Source: VRUE01 sp963805475 (lineage in GTDB: Bacteria > Actinomycetota > Thermoleophilia > Solirubrobacterales > 70-9). Taken from it: a DNA stretch of 64,000 bases. Within the stretch, counting starts at the first letter, position 1; each line of letters begins with the position of its first letter. A model generated the notes under the pieces. The model searched no databases, had not been told where the DNA came from, and saw nothing but the letters and a program-made list of their open reading frames with translations. Position numbers and translations under genes: made by a program. Below, in pieces: positions 51,800 through 59,556 of this stretch. Location of the stretch: positions 162,135 to 226,134 of the forward strand of contig CAWDUO010000001.1 in assembly GCA_963805475.1 (NCBI GenBank), read 5' to 3'.

Positions 51800-51854
51800 C
51801 GCCAAATCAGCGCGCATCACGATCTGATTCTCTGTGCGCGGCGCCGATATGGCG
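51800..51854. repeat. Palindromic element between glyA and the DUF354 gene, loop with TCTGATTC
   Basis: CGCCAAATC (51800-51808) pairs with GATATGGCG (51846-51854) with one mismatch; CGCGCA (51811-51816) pairs with TGCGCG (51835-51840). The loop includes TCTGATTC (51823-51830). Arms are unrelated to those at 6979 and 12073, but the loop and the nearby ATCAC are shared. Confidence 0.7.
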
Positions 51855-51899
51855 CGTAGCCGCCGCCCCCGGACGCGAAGCGGAGGAGGTGGCGGTTTT

Positions 51900-52952
51900 A
51901 TGAAGGTATGGGTCGATATGAGCGCTCCGGCGCATGTGCTGGTGCTGCGCCCGATCATCGAGCGGCTGCGCGAGCGGGGGCACGCGGTCGAGGTCACCTC
52001 GCGCGACTACGCGCAGACGCAGGCGCTGCTGGAGCTGCACGGGATGGACCACACGCCGATTGGGCGCCACGGCGGCGCTTCGCGGCTGAGCAAGGCGATG
52101 CGGCTCGGCGCGCGGACCGCCGGGATGGTCAACTTCGGCCGCGGGCGCTCCTTCGATCTCGCCCTCGCGCACGGCTCAAACGACCTGGCGATCGCGGCGA
52201 TGCTGCTCGGCGTCCCGGAGTGCAACATGCACGACTACGAGTACGCGGTCACCCAGCACCGGATCGGCTGCCGGCTGGCGAAGCGGGTGATGTTTCCCGA
52301 CTCGGTGCCGCTCGAGCGGCTGCGCCGCTTCGGCGTCACGGCCGAGAAGCACTTTCCCTACCCGGGGCTGAAGGAGGAGTACTACCTCTACGACTTCGAG
52401 CCCGACCCCGGGGCGCTGGCGCGGCTCTCGGTCGACACCGCCCGCGTCGTCGTCGTCGTGCGCCCGCCGCCCGACGTCTCGCTCTACCACCGCAAGTCCA
52501 ACCCGCTCTTCCCGAAGGTGCTGCAGCGGCTGGGCAGCGACGAGGGCGTGCACGCGATCGTCGTGCCGCGCACGCAGGCCCAGCGTGAGCTGGTCGAGAG
52601 CCTGGCGCTGCCCTCGCTGATCGTGCCGCCGGGGGCGGTCGAGGCGCAGAGCCTGATCGCCCTCGCCGACCTGGTCGTCTCCGCCGGCGGCACGATGAAC
52701 CGCGAGGCGGCGGCGCTCGGCACGCCCGTCTACACCACCTACGGCGGCCGCCTCGGCGGCGTCGACGAAGCGCTGATCCGCTCCGGCAGGCTGCGGCCGC
52801 TGACGGACCCGCGCGCGATCGAGCTGCGCAAGCGCGACGCCGCCGCGATCCCCACCCGCCGCGACCCGGACCTGCTGGTGGAGACGATCCTCGGAACGGT
52901 CCCTAGTACCGTCGGAGGCGACGATTCCGCGGCAACCCACACCCCGAGCTGA
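51900..52952 (+). CDS. DUF354 family protein (GT-B glycosyltransferase-like)
   Basis: 350 residues from the ATG at 51900, which follows a GGAGGAGGTGG ribosome binding site; a longer GTG-start form would run through the palindromic element. The N terminus MKVWVDMSAPAHVLVLRPIIERLRERGHAVEVTSRD is the DUF354 hallmark, later HDYEYAVTQHRIGCRLAKRVMFPDSVP and a C-terminal half with ALADLVVSAGGTMNREAAALGTPVYTTYGG, like UDP-GlcNAc epimerase/MurG folds. Members occur in exopolysaccharide or archaeal glycan clusters. It lies beside an undecaprenyl sugar transferase, asparagine synthase and WecA-like genes, so a role in surface glycan assembly is likely. Confidence 0.86.
   Translation: MKVWVDMSAPAHVLVLRPIIERLRERGHAVEVTSRDYAQTQALLELHGMDHTPIGRHGGASRLSKAMRLGARTAGMVNFGRGRSFDLALAHGSNDLAIAAMLLGVPECNMHDYEYAVTQHRIGCRLAKRVMFPDSVPLERLRRFGVTAEKHFPYPGLKEEYYLYDFEPDPGALARLSVDTARVVVVVRPPPDVSLYHRKSNPLFPKVLQRLGSDEGVHAIVVPRTQAQRELVESLALPSLIVPPGAVEAQSLIALADLVVSAGGTMNREAAALGTPVYTTYGGRLGGVDEALIRSGRLRPLTDPRAIELRKRDAAAIPTRRDPDLLVETILGTVPSTVGGDDSAATHTPS
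52914..52926 (+). promoter_or_regulatory. Ribosome binding site followed by an ATT codon as possible start
   Basis: GGAGG (52914-52918) precedes ATT at 52924 by five bases, in the frame of the sugar transferase. No ATG, GTG or TTG in that frame lies upstream of the conserved N-terminal helix, so ATT is the best start candidate seen. Confidence 0.4.
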
Positions 52953-53625
52953 CCCGCCGGCGCTGCCCGAGGACGTCCAGGCCGAGCTGGAGCACTACAT
53001 CGCGCTCGCGGGCGAGGGCGAGGCGCGTCCGGTCGATCCGGTCCTGCGCGCCCTCGACGTCCTCATCTCGGCGGCGATCCTGGTCGCGCTGGCGCCGCTG
53101 CTGGCGCTGACCGCGGCGGCAATCGTGCTCACCTCGGGGCGGCCGCTCTTCTACCACGGCGCCCGCGTCGGGCGGGGCGGGCGGCTCTTCCTGATGTACA
53201 AGTTCCGCACCCTGAAGCCCGACGCCGAGGAGCGCCTCGGTCCCTTCCTCGGCGAGGAGCTGACGCGGCGGACCGAGCTCGAGGTGACGCTGGTCGGCCG
53301 CGCCCTGCGCAAGGTCCACCTCGACGAGGTGCCGCAGCTGTGGAACGTGCTGCGCGGCGACATGGCCGTGGTCGGCCCGCGCCCGATCCGCCCCGCCTTC
53401 TTCACCGAGCTGTGCCGCGAGATCCCCCAGTACTGGCAGCGGCTCGTCGTCCGCCCCGGCGTCACCGGCTTCGCCCAGACGCGGATGACGCGCGAGGAGT
53501 CCTGGGCCGACAAGCTCGCCCACGACATGGAGTACATCGCCGACCGCTCGATCCCGCTCTACTTCAGTGTCCTGGGCGCCACCGTGGCCAAGGTCCTCGG
53601 CCGCGGCCCCGCCGCCCCCGGCTGA
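52924..53625 (+). CDS. Undecaprenyl-phosphate sugar phosphotransferase (bacterial sugar transferase family)
   Basis: About 233 residues if an ATT at 52924 is the start; the first GTG in frame (53125) is too late because the conserved membrane helix (VLRALDVLISAAILVALAPLLALTAAAIVL) lies upstream of it. The catalytic core is complete: RVGRGGRLFLMYKFRTLKPDAEE, LRKVHLDEVPQLWNVLRGDMAVVGPRPIRP and RPGVTGFAQ, as in PglC/WcaJ-type monotopic enzymes that move a sugar phosphate to undecaprenyl phosphate and start glycan assembly. It overlaps the DUF354 gene by 29 bases. A palindromic repeat starts 6 bases after the stop. Confidence 0.85.
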   Translation: MPRQPTPRADPPALPEDVQAELEHYIALAGEGEARPVDPVLRALDVLISAAILVALAPLLALTAAAIVLTSGRPLFYHGARVGRGGRLFLMYKFRTLKPDAEERLGPFLGEELTRRTELEVTLVGRALRKVHLDEVPQLWNVLRGDMAVVGPRPIRPAFFTELCREIPQYWQRLVVRPGVTGFAQTRMTREESWADKLAHDMEYIADRSIPLYFSVLGATVAKVLGRGPAAPG

Positions 53626-53631
53626 ACGGCA

Positions 53632-53676
53632 CGCGTTCGCTGTTTGTAGCCCTGTGCTCGACAAACAGCGAACGCG
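53632..53676. repeat. Palindromic repeat, GCGTTCGC family (intergenic copy)
   Basis: CGCGTTCGCTGTTTGT (53632-53647) and its exact complement (53661-53676) flank a 13-base loop. It lies between the sugar transferase and asparagine synthase genes. The element inside prmC (49611) has the same arm plan with CT instead of TG in the middle. Confidence 0.88.
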
Positions 53677-53704
53677 CGGGAGTGGGGTGCGAGACTGCGC
53701 GGCC

Positions 53705-55558
53705 ATGTGCGGCATCTGTGGAATCGCCGGGCCGGACGCCGACCTCGAAGCTGTGCGGCGGATGAACGCGCGGCTCGTGCACCGCGGGCCCGACAGCGCG
53801 GGGGAGTTCGCCTCCGGCGGGGTCGCGCTGGCGATGCGGCGCCTCTCGATCATCGACCTCGAGCGCGGCGACCAGCCGATCGCCAACGAGGACGGCACGG
53901 TCGTCGTCGTCCAGAACGGCGAGATCTACAACCATCGCGAGCTGCGCCGCGAGCTCGAGCGGCGCGGCCACCGCTTCCACACCGCCTCGGACACCGAGGT
54001 GCTCGTCCACCTCTACGAGGAGCACGGCGAGGGCTTCGCGGAGCGCCTGCGCGGCATGTTCGCGCTCGCGATCTGGGACGCACGCGAGCGCCGCCTGCTG
54101 CTCGCCCGCGACCGCTTCGGGATCAAGCCGCTCTACTACCGTCTGCGCGACGGCGCCCTCTCCTTCGCCTCCGAGCTCAAGGCGATGCTCGAGCAGCCGG
54201 GCTTCTCGCGTGAGATCGATCCCCGCGCCGTCGCCGCCTTCCTCGCCTTCAACTCGATCCCGGCGCCGCTGACGATCTTCGCCGAGGCGCGCAAGCTGCC
54301 AGCCGGCACGCTCGCGGTCTGGCGCGACGGCGAGCTGACCCAGCGGCGCTACGCGCGCCCGAAACCCGTCCCGGCCGAGCAGGCTCGCCGCCGCCCCGCC
54401 GCCGAGCTGGCGGAGGAGCTGCGCGAGACCCTGCGCGGTTCGGTCCGCGCCCATCTGGAAGCCGACGTGCCGGTCGGCGTGCTGCTTTCCGGCGGCGTCG
54501 ACTCGGCCGGCCTGGCCGCGCTCGCCGCCGGCGAGCAGAGCGAGCCCGTCAAGACCTTCTCGGTCGGCTTCGAGGAGGCGAGCTTCGACGAGCTGGGGCG
54601 CGCGCGCCTCGTCGCCGAGCGCTACGGCACCGACCACCATGAGATCGTCCTGCGGCCCGACGCCGTCGAGCTCTTCCCGAAGCTGGTCGAGGCCTTCGAC
54701 GAGCCGTTCGGCGACTCCTCGGCGCTGCCGACCTACCTCGTCTCCGAGCTCGCCGCGGACGAGGTCAAGGTCGCCCTCTCGGGCGAGGGCGGCGACGAGC
54801 TGTTCGGCGGCTACCACACCTACGTCGCCGACCTCTTGGCGCCGCGGGTCGGCCGCCTCGCCGCGCTCGCCGCGCCGCTGGTCGAGCGCCTGCCCAGCTC
54901 CGACGCCAAGGTCAGCTTCGACTACAAAGCCAAGCGCTTCGCCCGCGGCGCCGGGCTGCCCCCGCTGGAGCGCCACCACGCCTGGAAGGAGATCTTCTCT
55001 CGCGAGGCCCAGGCGGCGCTGCTCGGAGAGCGCGACCCCGGCTGGGACCCGGTCGACCTCTATCGCGAGCGCTACGCCGAGACCGCCGGCGCCGAGCCGC
55101 TCGCCCGCCTTCAGGACGTCGACCTCGGCGTCTACCTGGTCGACGACCTGCTGGTCAAGACCGACCGCTCGAGCATGGCCCACTCGCTGGAGCTGCGCGT
55201 GCCCTTTCTCGACAACGAGGTGGCGGCGCTGGCGCTCGGCCTGGCGACGCCGCTGAAGGTGCGCGGAACGGCGAAGAAGCGGCTGCTGCGCCGGGCGCTG
55301 GCGCCGCTCTTGCCGAAGGAGATCCTGCGCGGCCCCAAGCAGGGCTTCTCGATCCCGGTCGCCGCCTGGCTGCGCGGGCCGCTGCGCGGCTTCGCGCGGG
55401 AAACGCTTTCGGCCGAGACGCTTGCCCGCCAGGGCTGGCTCGACCCCGCCGCGGCGACCGGCCTGCTCGACGACCACTGCGCCGGCCGCGAGGATCTCAG
55501 CCGCCAACTCTGGGGGCTGATCGCCTTCACGCTGTGGTTTGACCGCTACGCGGCTTAG
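53705..55558 (+). CDS. asnB: Asparagine synthase (glutamine-hydrolysing)
   Basis: 617 residues. The initiator Met is followed by Cys2 (MCGICGIAG), the amidotransferase nucleophile, with RGPDSAGEF and NGEIYNHRELR of the class II glutaminase domain. The synthase domain has the ATP-pyrophosphatase loop LLSGGVDSA near residue 265 and ALSGEGGDELFGGYHTY. Glutamine-derived ammonia passes to an acyl-adenylate. Because it lies among glycan genes (sugar transferase, WecA-like), it may amidate a sugar acid or surface polymer rather than make free Asn; such AsnB homologues are common in exopolysaccharide clusters. Sequence alone does not decide. Confidence 0.92.
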   Translation: MCGICGIAGPDADLEAVRRMNARLVHRGPDSAGEFASGGVALAMRRLSIIDLERGDQPIANEDGTVVVVQNGEIYNHRELRRELERRGHRFHTASDTEVLVHLYEEHGEGFAERLRGMFALAIWDARERRLLLARDRFGIKPLYYRLRDGALSFASELKAMLEQPGFSREIDPRAVAAFLAFNSIPAPLTIFAEARKLPAGTLAVWRDGELTQRRYARPKPVPAEQARRRPAAELAEELRETLRGSVRAHLEADVPVGVLLSGGVDSAGLAALAAGEQSEPVKTFSVGFEEASFDELGRARLVAERYGTDHHEIVLRPDAVELFPKLVEAFDEPFGDSSALPTYLVSELAADEVKVALSGEGGDELFGGYHTYVADLLAPRVGRLAALAAPLVERLPSSDAKVSFDYKAKRFARGAGLPPLERHHAWKEIFSREAQAALLGERDPGWDPVDLYRERYAETAGAEPLARLQDVDLGVYLVDDLLVKTDRSSMAHSLELRVPFLDNEVAALALGLATPLKVRGTAKKRLLRRALAPLLPKEILRGPKQGFSIPVAAWLRGPLRGFARETLSAETLARQGWLDPAAATGLLDDHCAGREDLSRQLWGLIAFTLWFDRYAA

Positions 55559-55567
55559 CCTGACGTG

Positions 55568-56719
55568 ATGCCTGCTTGGCTCGAAGCGCTGCTCGCCTTC
55601 CTCATGGCAGGGGTGCTGGCGCTGCTCCTCGTGCCGCTCACCGACCGCCTGGCGCGGCGCATCGGCGCGATCGACCACCCCGACGACCAGCGCTCGCTGC
55701 ACGCCGAGCCCACGCCGCGGCTCGGCGGCCTGGCGATCTTCGCCGCCGTGCTCGCCGCGACCCTCGTCTTCCTGCCCTGGGACGCCGAGACGCGGGCGAT
55801 CGTGATCGGCGCCGCCCTGATCACCGTCGTCGGCATGCTCGACGACGTCTACGAGCTCGGCGCCGCGGCGAAGCTGCTGGGCCAGACCGTCGCGGTGATC
55901 GTGCCCGTCTCGGCCGGCGTCACCGTCGACAGCTTCACGGTCCCCTTCCTCGGCCAGCTCAACCCGGGCTCGGTCGAGCTGCTCGGGCTGCCCGGCAGCG
56001 GCGCGATCGACCTCGGCGACGTCGGCACGGTGATCGGGATCGTCGCGATGATCAACGTGATCAACCTGATCGACGGAGTCGACGGGCTCGCGGCCGGCGT
56101 CTGCACGATCTCCGGCGTCACCCTGGCGGCGATCGCGCTCTCGCTCGACCGCGACCCGGCCGGGGTGCTCGCCGCGCTCACCGCCGGCGCCGCGCTCGGC
56201 TTCCTGCGCCACGGCTTTCCCCCGGCGAGCACCTTCATGGGGGACACCGGCTCCAACCTGCTCGGCTACCTGCTCGGCGTCGTCGCCGTGCAGGGAGCGC
56301 TGAAGACGAACGCCGTGATCGCCCTCTTCCTGCCGCTGATCGTGCTCGCCGTGCCGATCCTCGACACCGGCTTCGTCGTCGCCAAGCGGCTCAAGTACAG
56401 ACGGCCGATCTACCGCGCCGACCGCTGGCACTTCCACCACCGGATGGCCGACATCGGCTTCTCCCAGCGGCGCACCCTCGCCTACCTATACGGCTGGACC
56501 CTGGTCATGTCAGCCCTCGCTCTCGCCCTGCGCTTCGTCCCCTACAGCGACAACCACGGGCACTTCGACGCGCTGTGGACGGCGGTGATGGCCCTCTTCG
56601 GCCTGCTCGCCCTGGGGGCCAGCGTCTACCTCGTCTACGTGCTCGAGATCCTCAAGCTGCGCCGCTTCAGCCGCATCGACCCAGAGACCGGGGAATTCGA
56701 GGCCCTCGCCGGGAAATGA
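55568..56719 (+). CDS. Undecaprenyl-phosphate N-acetylglucosaminyl-1-phosphate transferase (WecA/MraY family)
   Basis: 383 residues from the ATG at 55568 (GTG at 55565 also possible). Around ten membrane helices. Motifs: HAEPTPRLGGLAIF, the Mg-binding LDD in VGMLDDVYELG, NVINLIDGVDGLAAG, FMGDTGSNLLGYLL and the late HFHHRMADIGFSQRR His motif. It attaches GlcNAc-1-phosphate (or a similar sugar) to undecaprenyl phosphate for teichoic acid, arabinogalactan or other glycans. The position just before atpI corresponds to rfe/wecA in mycobacteria. An intergenic region of 117 bases with a CRP-like site follows. Confidence 0.9.
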   Translation: MPAWLEALLAFLMAGVLALLLVPLTDRLARRIGAIDHPDDQRSLHAEPTPRLGGLAIFAAVLAATLVFLPWDAETRAIVIGAALITVVGMLDDVYELGAAAKLLGQTVAVIVPVSAGVTVDSFTVPFLGQLNPGSVELLGLPGSGAIDLGDVGTVIGIVAMINVINLIDGVDGLAAGVCTISGVTLAAIALSLDRDPAGVLAALTAGAALGFLRHGFPPASTFMGDTGSNLLGYLLGVVAVQGALKTNAVIALFLPLIVLAVPILDTGFVVAKRLKYRRPIYRADRWHFHHRMADIGFSQRRTLAYLYGWTLVMSALALALRFVPYSDNHGHFDALWTAVMALFGLLALGASVYLVYVLEILKLRRFSRIDPETGEFEALAGK

Positions 56720-56732
56720 CTTTGTGCGAGGT

Positions 56733-56748
56733 TGTGACAAGCCTCACG
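56733..56748. promoter_or_regulatory. CRP-like binding site upstream of the ATP synthase operon
   Basis: TGTGA-CAAGCC-TCACG matches the cAMP receptor protein consensus TGTGA-N6-TCACA at 9 of 10 positions. It is 104 bases before atpI, the only sizeable gap before the operon. A TATAGT (56786-56791) lies downstream as a possible -10 box, about 38 bases from the site. No CRP gene is in the window, but a class III cyclase is (13476). Confidence 0.5.
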
Positions 56749-56836
56749 AACTGGCTCTAGAAAGCGGATCGTCGGCCCTTTCGGCTATAGTCCCGCATCC
56801 GCTCGCCCGAGCCTTGCGCCGGGCGGAAGCGGGATT

Positions 56837-57211
56837 ATGTCTCCTCCCAAGCATGTCGATCTCGTGGTGCTCGCCGCCGCCCTGGCCGTGTTCGCAATCG
56901 GTGGCCTTCCCCTGGCCGGCTACGCGGTCGCCGCCGGCGCCTGGCTCGCGCAGCGCGGCATCCAGACCGTCGCCGGCCGCCGCGCCGCGAGCGAGCTGGC
57001 GGCCGGAAACCGCCAGCGGGCGATGGGGATAGTCGCCGCGACGACGCTCGGCCGCGTCTGGCTGATGGCCACCGCGGTCCTGCTCGCCGGGGTCGCCGAG
57101 CGCGAAGCCGGCCTCGCCGCCGCCGTCACCCTGGCCGCGCTGTTCACCGTCTCGATGGCGGCGCAGGGGATCGCCCACCTGTTCGAGCCCGAAGGGGGCA
57201 AGGTCGCGTGA
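56837..57211 (+). CDS. atpI: AtpI-like small membrane protein of the ATP synthase operon
   Basis: 124 residues with three or four hydrophobic segments (about 8-33, 66-85 and 90-112) and basic loops. The position in front of atpB, the small size and the helix pattern fit AtpI, an assembly factor for the c-ring that is poorly conserved in sequence. The stop overlaps the atpB start by four bases. Identification rests mainly on place in the operon. Confidence 0.75.
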   Translation: MSPPKHVDLVVLAAALAVFAIGGLPLAGYAVAAGAWLAQRGIQTVAGRRAASELAAGNRQRAMGIVAATTLGRVWLMATAVLLAGVAEREAGLAAAVTLAALFTVSMAAQGIAHLFEPEGGKVA

Positions 57212-58116
57212 GCACCAAGGCCAAAGCGTTCATCGGGCTCGGCGGCTACCTCGCCCTGGCGATGCTGATGCTGCTGATCTTCGGCAACGCGGGCAAGAAC
57301 GAAGCCTTCCAGCCGCAGAACGAGTTCAAGCTCGAACCGTGGATCTCGATCCACCTCGGCGGCATCGACCTGAGCGTCAACAAGGCGGTTCTCTACCTCG
57401 TCCTCGCCAGCGCGCTCACGATCGGCACGATGACCTGGATCTCGCGCCGCATGGCGCAGAAGCCGAACCGCGTGCAGACCGCCGTCGAGGTCGCCTACGA
57501 CCTGACCAAGAACAACATCACCGGCGGCAACCTCGACCAGGCCACGGCGGTGCGCTGGTTCCCCTTCCTTGCCGCGCTCTTCTTCTTCATCTGGTTCTCC
57601 AACATCATCGGCTTTCTGCCGCTGCCGGTGAACACCGAGCACACGGTGAACATCTTCGGCCTCGAGCTGCCGGCCTTCGCCCTCTACGCGGCGACCGCCA
57701 ACCTCTCGATCCCGTTGGTCCTGACTCTGGTCGTCTGGGTCTCCTACCACGTCGAAGGGATCAGGGCCAAGGGCCTGTTCAAGTACCTGGCGAGCTGGCT
57801 GCCGCCGGGCCTGGAGGACATGAACCCGATCGCCAAGGGCTTCATCTGGGTGATCGAGGCGATCTCCCACTTCGCCCGGCTGATCTCGCTCTCGGTGCGA
57901 CTCTTCGCCAACATCCTCGCCGGCCACCTGCTGCTGCTGTTCATGGGCGGCGGGCTGGCGGTGCTGCTCGGGATCGCCGCGCTCGGCGCGCTGACCTTCC
58001 CGCTCGCCTTCTTCTTCTTCATCCTCGAGGTGGGGCTTATCGCCACCCTGCAGGCGTTCATCTTCTCGACCCTGACCGCGATCTACATCGGCGGGGCCAC
58101 CGCCGCCAGCCACTAA
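57208..58116 (+). CDS. atpB: ATP synthase Fo subunit a
   Basis: 302 residues, GTG start. Membrane helices across the protein; the proton-channel helix SLSVRLFANILAGHLLLLFMGG carries the essential Arg that faces the c-ring, and FILEVGLIATLQAFIFSTLTAIYIGG is the last helix with the conserved Glu and Gln. The N-terminal ~50 residues (NEAFQPQNEFKLEPWISIHLGGIDLSVNKAVLYL) match the external segment of the family. The c-subunit gene follows after 24 bases. Confidence 0.95.
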   Translation: MSTKAKAFIGLGGYLALAMLMLLIFGNAGKNEAFQPQNEFKLEPWISIHLGGIDLSVNKAVLYLVLASALTIGTMTWISRRMAQKPNRVQTAVEVAYDLTKNNITGGNLDQATAVRWFPFLAALFFFIWFSNIIGFLPLPVNTEHTVNIFGLELPAFALYAATANLSIPLVLTLVVWVSYHVEGIRAKGLFKYLASWLPPGLEDMNPIAKGFIWVIEAISHFARLISLSVRLFANILAGHLLLLFMGGGLAVLLGIAALGALTFPLAFFFFILEVGLIATLQAFIFSTLTAIYIGGATAASH

Positions 58117-58140
58117 AGACCAAAGGAGAGTTGTTCACAA

Positions 58141-58407
58141 ATGGATCTGTCCCCAGTAGTCGCCGCGATCTCCGATGAAGGGGTCGAAAAGGCCGGCAGG
58201 GCGATCGCCCTCGGCGTCGGCGCCGGCCTCGGCTCGATCGGCGCCGGCATCGGCATCGGCTTCATCTTCGGCAAGGAGATCGAGTCGGTCGCCCGCCAGC
58301 CGGAGATGAAAGACGAGCTGCAGAGCATCCGCTGGCTCGGCTTCGCGCTGACCGAGGCGGTCGCCTTCTACACCTTCATCTTCGGCCTGATCGCCTTCTT
58401 CCTCTAG
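58141..58407 (+). CDS. atpE: ATP synthase Fo subunit c
   Basis: 88 residues forming two helices: GRAIALGVGAGLGSIGAGIGIGFIFG and WLGFALTEAVAFYTFIFGLIAFFL, with the ion-carrying Glu near residue 72 (LTEAVAFY) and the polar loop ARQPE. The ligand set lacks the Gln/Ser pattern of sodium-type rings, which points to protons. Preceded by an AAAGGAG ribosome binding site. The N-terminal extension of ~18 residues (MDLSPVVAAISDEGVEKA) is slightly longer than in E. coli. Confidence 0.96.
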   Translation: MDLSPVVAAISDEGVEKAGRAIALGVGAGLGSIGAGIGIGFIFGKEIESVARQPEMKDELQSIRWLGFALTEAVAFYTFIFGLIAFFL

Positions 58408-58417
58408 GCCGGCGCAC

Positions 58418-58999
58418 GTGGATCTGATCGGTCACATAGCGGGGCTGGTTCCCCTCGCCGCGGAGTCCGGCTCCGAAGAAGGCGGCAGCTTCCTGGTCTC
58501 CCCGGGCCTCGGCCTGATGATCTGGACGCTGGTGCTCTTCCTGTTCACGATGTGGGTGCTGTCGAAGCTCGCCTTCCCGAAAATCCAGGCGGCGCTGGAC
58601 AAGCGGGCGAAGACGATCGCCGAGTCGATCGAGGCGGCGGAACGGCAGCGCAGGGAGTCCGACGAGCTGCTCGAGGAGTACCGCGGCCGGCTGGCCGAGG
58701 CGCGCGAGCAGGCCGACGAGATCATGGCCCGGGCCCGCAAGGCGGCGGAGACCGCCGAGGCCGAGGCGACCGCCGCGGGCAGGGAGAAGCGCGAGGAGCT
58801 GGTCGCGGCGGCGAAGCGCGACATCGAGGCCGAGACGCGGCGCTCGCTGGAGCAGATCCGCCGCGAGGTCGCCGACCTGACCGTGCTGGCGACGGAGAAG
58901 GTGACGCGCAAGTCGCTGACCGCCGACGACCAGCGCCGCCTGGTCGAGGAGGCGCTCAGCGAGGTCGACTTCACCTCCCTCTCGGGGGCGGAGAGCTAG
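58418..58999 (+). CDS. atpF: ATP synthase Fo subunit b
   Basis: 193 residues, GTG start. One membrane helix (about 28-50, LGLMIWTLVLFLFTMWVLSKLAFPKI) follows a short external segment; the rest is a long charged coiled coil (ERQRRESDELLEEYRGRLAEAREQ...) with the right-handed pattern of b subunits that form the peripheral stalk. It lies between the c and delta genes in the standard order. A single b gene is present, so the stalk is a homodimer. Confidence 0.95.
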   Translation: MDLIGHIAGLVPLAAESGSEEGGSFLVSPGLGLMIWTLVLFLFTMWVLSKLAFPKIQAALDKRAKTIAESIEAAERQRRESDELLEEYRGRLAEAREQADEIMARARKAAETAEAEATAAGREKREELVAAAKRDIEAETRRSLEQIRREVADLTVLATEKVTRKSLTADDQRRLVEEALSEVDFTSLSGAES

Positions 59000-59003
59000 G
59001 GCC

Positions 59004-59537
59004 ATGCAGGACGCCGCTCACGTATATGCCGATGCGCTGTTCGAGGTCGCCCGCGACAAGGGGACGCTCGACGCGGTCGGCGAGCAGCTCGGCCAGTTCG
59101 CCGACGCGCTCGCCGCCGAGCGCGAGCTGCAGGTCTTCCTCTTCAGCCCGCACTTCTCCTCGGCGGAGAAGTCCGACGGCCTGCGGCGGGCCGTCAGCGG
59201 CGCCGAGCCGGAGCTGGTCAACTTTCTCGAGCTGCTGATCGAGAAGCACCGGATGACCGAGGTCTTCCGCATCCGCCGCGAGTTCGAGGAGCTGTGGAAG
59301 CGGGAGCGGCGACGCATCGACGTCACCGTGACCAGCGCCGCCGAGCTCGATCCCGCTGTGATCGAGAAGATCGGCGGCGAGATCGAGCGCCAGACCGGCC
59401 AGCAGGTCGACCTGGCGAGCCGCGTCGACGAGGAGATCCTCGGCGGCATCGTCCTGCAGGTAGGCAACATGGTGCTCGACGCGAGCATCCGCAGTCGCTT
59501 GGAGAAACTTCGAAAGAGCGTCGCCCAGGCGGCGTAA
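59004..59537 (+). CDS. atpH: ATP synthase F1 subunit delta
   Basis: 177 residues. The N-terminal helical domain starts VYADALFEVARDKGTLDAVGEQL and binds the top of alpha; the C-terminal region IDVTVTSAAELDPAVIEKI...GGIVLQVGNMVLDASIRSRLEKLRKSV contacts the b dimer, with the GG(I/V)..G...D.S motif of the family. Not fused to b, unlike in mycobacteria, where b and delta are one protein. The alpha gene follows after 19 bases with AAGGAGG. Confidence 0.95.
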   Translation: MQDAAHVYADALFEVARDKGTLDAVGEQLGQFADALAAERELQVFLFSPHFSSAEKSDGLRRAVSGAEPELVNFLELLIEKHRMTEVFRIRREFEELWKRERRRIDVTVTSAAELDPAVIEKIGGEIERQTGQQVDLASRVDEEILGGIVLQVGNMVLDASIRSRLEKLRKSVAQAA

Positions 59538-59556
59538 GGAGGCGTAGAGCAGCCCA

